Source: Actinomycetota bacterium
GTDB taxonomy: Bacteria > Actinomycetota > UBA4738 > HRBIN12
Direction: 5' to 3'
DNA length: 11,533 bases
NCBI GenBank assembly: GCA_004366195.1
Contig: SIRV01000379.1
Span: 1-11,533 of the forward strand
Shown here: piece by piece, positions 6,940-11,533 of the stretch
Layout: the number at the start of each line of letters is the position of its first letter
How positions within the stretch are numbered: the stretch's first letter is position 1
Program-made: the position numbers and the translations under genes
The notes under the pieces: generated by a model
Databases searched by the model: none
Told to the model about the DNA's origin: nothing
What the model saw: the letters and a program-made list of their open reading frames with translations, nothing else

Positions 6940-8223
6940 TCACGCTGCACTCCTCTTCTTGCGCCGCACCTCCTTCTTCTCCTTCTCCGGGCCTGGATCG
7001 ATGCCGAGCTCTCGGCGGAGCAGTCGGAGTTGCTGCCGCTCCAGATCCGAGACGGCCACACGTTGCCAACGGTCGGACACGCGGATCAAGGTGGCGAACA
7101 CGAGCTTCATGGCGGCCTTCTCGTCGGGCAGGCGCGGGATCACCTTCGTGCGCCGTCGCTCCTCCTCGAAGCTCCGCTCGAGCAGGTTCGTCGTCCGGAC
7201 GTTGATGCGGTGACGGACCGGGACCCGAAGGTGCGCGAGGGAGGCCTCCAGGTCCTCGGCGAGGCAGGCCATCGCCGCGGGGAACCGAGCGGTGAAGCGC
7301 TCGATCACGGAGGCGGCCATCGCCTGACCGGCCTCGTGCGTGGGGGCGTCCCGGATCGCGCGGACGTGGGCGAGGACCTCCTCGGCGGCCTCGGCGGGGA
7401 GCTTGGAGCGGATGTTGGCCATCCTGTGGTACCAGCACCGGATGCGAAGGCTCCCCGCGAAGACCTGGGAGATCGCGTTGATCAGCCCAGGCGCGCCGTC
7501 GGAGGTGATGGTGGTCGGTGTCCGCAGTCCGCGGGAGGTCATGTTCCGCAGGAACTCGGTCCAGCAGGCCTCGGACTCCTTGTTGCCGACGGCCAGGTGG
7601 AGCAGGACCTTCCGGCCGTCGGAGGTGATGCACCAGGCGGCGAGCACGCCCTCCTTGGCCCCGTAGCGACGAAGGCTCTCGTAGACGGCGTCCAAGAACG
7701 GGTACTCCACCTCGATCCCGGACAGGTCCCGTTCACAGAAGGCCCGGTAGTCCTCCCAGAGCCGGTCGGTGATCTCCGAGACCGCGCTCCGAGAGATCAC
7801 GAGCTCGTCGGTGGCGTCGCGGAAGGCGTCCTCGACGTCCCGGGTGGAAAGGCCCCTCGCGTACATCTCGGTCACCAGGCGCTCGAGCACGTCGGAGTGA
7901 CCCTCCAGGAACTCCATCAGCTTCGGCCGCCACGGCCCGTCTGCTCCTCGGACCTGCGGCACGCGGACGGTGATCTCGCCCTCGGCGGTCGAGAGGCGGG
8001 CGTCCTCGTAGCCGTTCCGCCAGCCGCGGTGGCGCTCTCCTCGCCGCTCGTAGCGGCCGCGGCCGAGGTGGTCCTCTTGCTCCTGCTCGAGCGCCTGCTG
8101 GGCTAGGTATCGGACGCCGAGCTCGGCGAGCGCGGACAGGATATTGGTCCCCGGATCCACGCCGGCCCCGAACAGCTGCTCGATCTCCTCGCGCACGATC
8201 GTGCTGGGCGGTACCTTTCGCAT
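6940..8223 (-). CDS. IS256-family (mutator-type) transposase
   Basis: A 427-residue transposase, full length for IS256. It catalyses cut-out and insertion of its element through an RNase H-like DDE domain. Seen: the N-terminal helical DNA-binding region; the segment RRGERHRGWRNGYEDA; Asp178 in PFLDAVYESLRRYG; Asp242 in TSDGAPGLINAI; the family CWYH signature (Cys263, His266); and Glu349 in TTNLLERSFEEERRRTK. A Lys/Arg-rich tail (KEKKEVRRKKRSAA) ends the protein. The start ATG at 8223 is supported by AAGGAGG (complement of 8233-8239), 9 bases upstream. No frameshift or stop is seen and the catalytic residues are present, so it could be active. It lies antisense to the ISL3 gene it interrupts. 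Confidence 0.96.
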   Translation of the reverse strand: MRKVPPSTIVREEIEQLFGAGVDPGTNILSALAELGVRYLAQQALEQEQEDHLGRGRYERRGERHRGWRNGYEDARLSTAEGEITVRVPQVRGADGPWRPKLMEFLEGHSDVLERLVTEMYARGLSTRDVEDAFRDATDELVISRSAVSEITDRLWEDYRAFCERDLSGIEVEYPFLDAVYESLRRYGAKEGVLAAWCITSDGRKVLLHLAVGNKESEACWTEFLRNMTSRGLRTPTTITSDGAPGLINAISQVFAGSLRIRCWYHRMANIRSKLPAEAAEEVLAHVRAIRDAPTHEAGQAMAASVIERFTARFPAAMACLAEDLEASLAHLRVPVRHRINVRTTNLLERSFEEERRRTKVIPRLPDEKAAMKLVFATLIRVSDRWQRVAVSDLERQQLRLLRRELGIDPGPEKEKKEVRRKKRSAA

Positions 8224-8281
8224 CGGCCTGGGCCTCCTTCCGGTCGACTTGTCCGTCGCCGTATGGTCGCTCAGGCCTCTT

Positions 8282-8310
8282 CGCGTTTACAGGAACCCTA
8301 GGACGTCACC
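8282..8310 (-). repeat. IS256 element terminal inverted repeat, right
   Basis: Read on the - strand it begins GGTGACGTCCT and ends TCCTGTAAACGCG, pairing with 6901-6929 with seven mismatches, five of them clustered at positions 12-16. Confidence 0.93.
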
Positions 8311-8319
8311 GTTCCGGTG
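8311..8319. repeat. 9-bp target site duplication, right copy
   Basis: GTTCCGGTG, identical to 6892-6900, directly follows the right inverted repeat. Confidence 0.93.
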
Positions 8320-9316
8320 CGAGCAGACCGGATGTGAACGGGCCACCTTCAGCGAGGAGCACCCGGAGATCCCGCCCCGCGCCCGGACCACTCGGCGGTT
8401 CCGCTCCCATCTCGCCCGGCGGGCCAAGCGGGCCGCCGTCTCCCACGTCGCGTCGGAGGAGTCCACGTCCTGGTGGTTGGTGTGGCGATCGGTCACCGAG
8501 GCGGTGGACCTCACCCCCGCCGACGCGTCCGTCGTGTGCCGGCTTGGGATCGACGAGGCTTCGTTCCGCCGTGGCCTTCGGTTCCACACCGCCTTCGTCG
8601 ATCTCGACCGTCGAAGGCTCCTGGACCTGGTCCCCGAGCGCACCAAGCGTTCCGTGACGGACTGGGTGGCCGCGCGACCGGCGGTCTGGCGGACTCGGAT
8701 CGCCGAGGTCGTGATCGATCCCTTCGACGCGTACCGCCAGGGTGTGGCTGAGGCGTTGCCGCAGGTCACGCTGATCGTCGACAAATTCCACGCGGTGCGC
8801 CTGGCCAACCAGGCCCTGGACGCCGTGCGGCGAAGGCTCCAGCGGGAGGCCGGCAGGCGTCGGTCGCGCCAGAGCCGCTCCGTTGCCCCGTCGCGGTGGG
8901 GCAGGGCGCTGTTCTCATCCCGTCGCGTCCTGGTGAAGGCACGGGAGCGGCTCACCTCCAAGGAGCGCGATCGGCTCGAGCGGGCGCTCGACGCTGACCC
9001 GGCCGGGGACCTACGGGCGGCCTGGGGACTCAAGGAACGGTTCCGTGACTGGTACCTGGCCGCCTCCCCGCAGGAGGCTCGTGCCGGACTTCTGCGGTGG
9101 TACCGGGAGGTCGAGCGGTCGGGGATCGCCGAGTTCGTGGAGCTCGCTCGGACGGTGGCGGCCTGGGAGCCAGAGCTGCTCGCCCACTTCGACTCCGGAG
9201 CCACGAACGGGCCCACCGAGGGGATCACCAACCTGATCAAGGTCGTGAAGCGGCAGGGGTTCGGCTACCACAATTTCGACAACTTCCGGCTCCGGGTGCT
9301 CCACCGCTGCGGCTGA
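8320..9316 (+). pseudogene. ISL3 transposase, C-terminal fragment with catalytic domain
   Basis: Continues the split gene: its first base C completes codon 79 (TG+C, Cys79). Residues 79-410 of the reconstructed protein are here. Seen: the second zinc-ribbon pair (Cys79, Cys84 in CEQTGCERATF); the Arg-rich helix-turn-helix region RARTTRRFRSHLARRAKRA; Asp157 in LGIDEASFRRG; Asp233 in LIVDKFHAVRLAN; and Glu379 in TEGITNLIKVVKRQGFGYHNFDNFRLRVLH, the ISL3 signature end. No internal stop or frameshift is present, so the gene was intact until the IS256 insertion. An open frame continues leftward into the IS256 end (to a TTG at 8144), but that extension codes for IS sequence, and a product from it would lack the first cysteine pair. 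Confidence 0.88.
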
Positions 9317-9452
9317 GTCGGATCCCAGGCCGTCCGCCGAGGCGTGAGGCCCGCGGGTCCCATGCCCACCAGATCGACGGAGGGGACTCCGCCGGCTTCC
9401 TAACGAGCCGCGTTTCTCCCCGAGAACGCTGTGGGAGGCCCGAAAGAGGAAT
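9317..9452. other. ISL3 right end and spacer to the next element
   Basis: No gene is seen. A small hairpin, CGGAG-GGGA-CTCCG (9378-9391), lies just inside the proposed ISL3 right end (9405-9409). The 43 bases 9410-9452 separate the two elements and carry no recognisable feature. Confidence 0.5.
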
Positions 9453-10717
9453 GGTCAAGAGTTGTGGAACGGGATCTCGTGATGATCACGCGGCGTCCTC
9501 CCGATCGGTCTGCTCGACCAACCGTCCGTTCACGAACTTCGCGCCCGCGCGCACGAGCGCCACGAGCTCCGGTGCGCTGGCCCTCCTCCACCTCCCTTCG
9601 GCCACCTCGATCAGCTCGAAGCACATCGCAAGGCCCGCCTGGCGAGAGCCCGGACCCTTGGTGACGTCGGTGCGGGCCCGCACGGGTGCGAACGTCGACT
9701 CGATCGGGTTCGAGGTTCGCAGGTGGATCCAGTGCTCGGCCGGGAAGTCGTAGAAGGCCAGCAGCGCCTCACGCTCTTTGGTCAGCTTGGCCACGGCCTT
9801 CGGCCACTTGGCGAAGTCGCGGGCGAAGGCATCCAGGGCTCGCTCGGCGTGGCCCCGATCCTCGGCGTCCCAGATTTCCCGAAGCGCCCGCTTGGCCTTG
9901 GCCTGCACCGAGGCGGGAAGCGCATCGAGCACGTTCGCCGCCTTGTGCACCCGATCCCGTTGCCACCGGGTCTCCGGGAACACGTCACGGACCGCTCCCC
10001 AGAACCCGGGCGCCCCGTCGCCGATCGCGAGCACCGGAGCCCGCATCCCTCGGCTCTTGCAGTCCCTGAGCAGCTCCGCCCAGGACTCCCTCGACTCCCG
10101 GTACCCGTCGGCGATGGCGATGAGCTCCTTGGTCCCGTCGGTGCGAACCCCCACCATGACCAGCACGCACAGGCGGTCGTCGTCACCAAGGCGCACGTTG
10201 AAGTGCACCCCGTCGACCCAGACGTAGACGTAGTCCACGCTCGACAGGTCCCGGGCCATGAACGCCTCCCGCTCGGCGGACCAGCTCTTGGTGAGCCTGG
10301 TGATCGCCGCGGCCGACAGCCCGGCGGAGGTGCCGAAGAACTCCGCGAGGGCAGGCACGAAGTCCCTCGTGGACAGCCCGTGCAGGTACAGCAGCGGCAG
10401 GACCTCGGCCACCTTCGGGGAGCGACGGGCGTAGGGAGGCAGGATCGAGCTGCGGAACCTGGATCGCTCGCCGGTGGTGGGGTCGACCCTGCGGTCGTTC
10501 ACCCTGGGTGCGGCGACCTCGATGGCACCGGCCCCACACACCACGCTCCGTGCCCGGGCGTGGCCGTTCCGGACCACCAGGGCGTGGCCGCGATCGTCCC
10601 GGGCGTCCAGGTGCCGCTCCAGGTAGGCGTCCACCTCGGCCTCGAGCGCGATGACGAGCATCCGCTCGGCGCCGCGGCGGCAGATCTCATGATAAGGTTC
10701 AACCGCCGCTTAGAACC
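9453..10717 (-). mobile_element. Second IS256-family insertion sequence (ends approximate)
   Basis: A complete-looking IS256-type transposase fills the interval. Candidate ends are GGTCAAGAGTTGTGGAAC (from 9453, + strand) and GGTTCTAAGCGGCGGTTGAAC (from 10717, - strand). Their inner parts align as GTGGAAC...ATC against GTTGAAC...ATC with about 13 of 20 matches. No convincing 8-9 bp target duplication flanks them, so the ends may be off by some bases or the element may have been rearranged. It belongs to a different IS256 subgroup from the element at 6901-8310. Confidence 0.6.
9486..10661 (-). CDS. IS256-family transposase, second type
   Basis: A 391-residue protein from the ATG at 10661. Seen: the N-terminal segment LEAEVDAYLERHLDARDDRGHALVVRNG; AAPRVNDRRVDPTTGERSRF; Asp150 in VYVWVDGVHFNVRLG; Asp215 in LAIGDGAPGFWG; the family D-x2-H signature (Asp236, His239 in QRDRVHKAANVLDALP); and Glu321 in RTSNPIESTFAPVRARTDVTKG. 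These are the catalytic motifs of mutator-type DDE transposases. Oddity: 16 codons upstream of the ATG are open and code for HEICRRGAER directly before it, which resembles the conserved family sequence that normally precedes this point, yet they contain no usual start codon and begin at a TAA. Related proteins usually have some 20-40 extra N-terminal residues, so the 5' end may be truncated or frameshifted. The catalytic part is intact. Confidence 0.9.
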   Translation of the reverse strand: MLVIALEAEVDAYLERHLDARDDRGHALVVRNGHARARSVVCGAGAIEVAAPRVNDRRVDPTTGERSRFRSSILPPYARRSPKVAEVLPLLYLHGLSTRDFVPALAEFFGTSAGLSAAAITRLTKSWSAEREAFMARDLSSVDYVYVWVDGVHFNVRLGDDDRLCVLVMVGVRTDGTKELIAIADGYRESRESWAELLRDCKSRGMRAPVLAIGDGAPGFWGAVRDVFPETRWQRDRVHKAANVLDALPASVQAKAKRALREIWDAEDRGHAERALDAFARDFAKWPKAVAKLTKEREALLAFYDFPAEHWIHLRTSNPIESTFAPVRARTDVTKGPGSRQAGLAMCFELIEVAEGRWRRASAPELVALVRAGAKFVNGRLVEQTDREDAA

Positions 10718-10724
10718 CAAAAAT

Positions 10725-10732
10725 GGAGGGGG
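10725..10732 (+). promoter_or_regulatory. Strong ribosome binding site of the protease gene
   Basis: GGAGGGGG ends 8 bases before the ATG at 10741. It lies only about 7 bases beyond the proposed end of the second IS256 element, so any original promoter must be on the far side of the element or inside its end. Confidence 0.75.
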
Positions 10733-10740
10733 TGAGCGGT

Positions 10741-11533
10741 ATGAGACGCTCGGTTCTCAGCCTTGGGCGGTTGCTTCCGGTGCTGGCCTTGGTTGCTCTG
10801 GCAGCAGTGCCCGCAGTCTCTCAGGGGATCGCACGAGGCTCCGACCGACCGCATGGCCTCCCCGCACTCGACGGAGCCGAGCCCGGGACGACTGAAACGA
10901 TCGACGCGCTCGCGGCCGATGCTGCTGAGATCGCCGGGATCCTGGGGATCTCCGCTGAGGAGATGCAGCGATACCTGGAGCTCCAGCCCCTGGTTGGCGA
11001 ACTGCAAGCGCGGCTGGCCGCCGAAGACGGCTTCGGCGGACTGTACCTCGAGTACGAGCCCTACCGGATCGTGACGCTCGTGACGGCGGAGGATCTGGAT
11101 GTGCGTGCGGCTCTGGAGGGGACCCAGCTGGCGGAGCTAGAACCGTTCATCGAGACCCGGTTCGTGGATGTCGCGGAAGCGGATCTGGAGCGCGCACTCA
11201 CGACGATCGATGCGTCCTCCAGCGTGGAACTCGTACAGGGCGAGGTGGATATCCGATCGGGGACGGTAACCGTATGGGTGCGTACCCCTGAGGATGCTGA
11301 GCGGCTGCGCTCGTGGATCGATGCCGCGGAAGCGAGCGGGCCGTTGGCGATCCCGAGCGACCGGATCGTCATCCGTCTCGGGGCGGGTGTGACGCTGGAC
11401 GCAGACTCGTACGGGGGCCTCAACCTGAACAAGCAGGTCGATGGCTCTCCTGAGTGCACGTCCGGTTTCTCTGTCGAAGAGACATCCGGTGGGCGTCGGA
11501 ACGGGGTTACCACGGCCGGGCACTGTGCCAACG
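10741..11533 (+). CDS. Secreted S1-family serine protease precursor, streptogrisin/alpha-lytic-like (3' partial)
   Basis: The frame is open to the window edge: 264 codons are visible. Seen: an N-terminal signal peptide (MRRSVLS, then hydrophobic LLPVLALVALAAVPAVS, likely cut after about residue 27-31); a prodomain-like region of about 190 residues with a helical stretch (ISAEEMQRYLELQPLVGELQ) and acidic segments; then YGGLNLN, CTSGFSV (Cys239) and GVTTAGHCAN, where His261 is the catalytic His and Cys262 would pair with Cys239. Family knowledge: extracellular chymotrypsin-fold peptidases such as streptogrisins and alpha-lytic protease are made with prodomains that assist folding and are then removed. 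The catalytic Asp and Ser lie beyond the window. Third codon positions hold clearly more A/T than in the genes at 1-6361. The start is set by the ribosome site and the signal peptide. Confidence 0.85.
   Translation, partial: MRRSVLSLGRLLPVLALVALAAVPAVSQGIARGSDRPHGLPALDGAEPGTTETIDALAADAAEIAGILGISAEEMQRYLELQPLVGELQARLAAEDGFGGLYLEYEPYRIVTLVTAEDLDVRAALEGTQLAELEPFIETRFVDVAEADLERALTTIDASSSVELVQGEVDIRSGTVTVWVRTPEDAERLRSWIDAAEASGPLAIPSDRIVIRLGAGVTLDADSYGGLNLNKQVDGSPECTSGFSVEETSGGRRNGVTTAGHCAN

Larger units (their letters stand above)
6901..8310 (-). mobile_element. Complete IS256-family insertion sequence (1410 bp) inside the ISL3 transposase gene
   Basis: The borders are set by four observations that agree: a perfect 9-bp direct repeat outside; 29-bp imperfect inverted repeats (22 of 29 match) beginning GGT; an IS256 transposase filling the interior on the - strand; and exact restoration of the ISL3 frame when the element is removed. 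Length, duplication size and inverted repeats are all typical of IS256. The perfect duplication suggests a fairly recent insertion. Confidence 0.95.
6576..9409 (+). mobile_element. ISL3-family insertion sequence, interrupted by an IS256-family element
   Basis: The element carries a split ISL3 transposase (6665-6900 and 8320-9316). The left end is placed at GGCTCTTCAAGG (6576). The right end is placed at the complement of GAGCC (9405-9409), where the inverted sequence GGCTCGTTAGGAAGC then CGGCGG resembles the left end (GGCTC ... CGGCGG) with one gap. No 8-base target duplication is visible at these ends, so the boundaries are approximate. Without the 1410-bp insertion and the extra copy of its 9-bp duplication, the element would be about 1.4 kb, normal for ISL3. 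Confidence 0.6.

Noticed and set aside
4988..7633. Very long open frame on the - strand (881 codons) opposite pdxT, yebC and IS sequence
   Set aside because: It runs antisense to well-recognised genes, its translation is low-complexity His/Arg/Gly/Leu-rich without a known domain, and such frames are expected in very GC-rich DNA.
8144..9316. A single 390-codon frame beginning at TTG 8144 that joins IS256 end sequence to the ISL3 catalytic part
   Set aside because: The first 59 codons are non-coding-strand IS256 sequence; the fusion is a by-product of the insertion. The true gene is the split ISL3 transposase.
6576..10717. Composite transposon formed by the IS elements
   Set aside because: The two IS256 elements are of different subgroups with different ends, and no passenger gene lies between them apart from the ISL3 transposase.
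1..11533. CRISPR arrays, tRNA or rRNA genes, defence or toxin-antitoxin systems
   Set aside because: No regularly spaced repeats, cloverleaf-like segments or family motifs of this kind were seen on either strand; apart from the IS cluster the window looks like ordinary chromosomal genes.

Overview
The window is a GC-rich bacterial chromosome segment, most likely from an actinomycetote. The reasons are the very high G+C with mostly G/C third codon positions, GTG starts, and a partial glycosyltransferase resembling the mannosyltransferase PimA that lies on the same side as a pdxS-pdxT-yebC cluster. The order pimA ... pdxS-pdxT-yebC-ruvCAB is common in Actinomycetota. A deep-branching, non-mycobacterial lineage is plausible, but the sequence alone does not fix the taxon.

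Positions 1-4036 are ordinary chromosomal genes. They are the 3' part of a PimA-like GT4 glycosyltransferase, lemA (4-base ATGA overlap with it), the membrane metalloprotease htpX (1 base after lemA), a membrane-anchored DUF3048 (YerB-like) protein with its own candidate promoter, and a convergent small sulfotransferase-like gene that shares a CTAG double stop with the DUF3048 gene.

Positions 4147-6361 form a compact operon: pdxS and pdxT, the two subunits of the pyridoxal 5'-phosphate synthase, and yebC, a YebC/PmpR-type protein. All have intact active-site or family motifs. In many actinomycetotes ruvC-ruvA-ruvB would follow; here they do not.

Positions about 6576-10717 are an insertion-sequence cluster. 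An ISL3-family element (transposase on +) is split by a complete 1410-bp IS256-family element (6901-8310, transposase on -). The IS256 element has 29-bp imperfect terminal inverted repeats and a perfect 9-bp target duplication. Removing it and one copy of the duplication restores a 410-residue ISL3 transposase in frame with its zinc-ribbon cysteines and acidic catalytic residues. A second, different IS256-family element follows (about 9453-10717, transposase on -); its ends are less clear.

Positions 10741-11533 hold the 5' part of a gene for a secreted S1-family (streptogrisin/alpha-lytic-like) serine protease: signal peptide, prodomain, and the start of the catalytic domain through the catalytic His. 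It runs off the window. Its codon use is less GC-biased than that of the upstream genes. The second IS256 element ends only a few bases before its ribosome binding site.

I see no CRISPR array, tRNA, rRNA or clearly new multi-gene system. The points of most interest are the nested transposon structure, the break in the usual yebC-ruvC order, and the protease gene next to an IS end.
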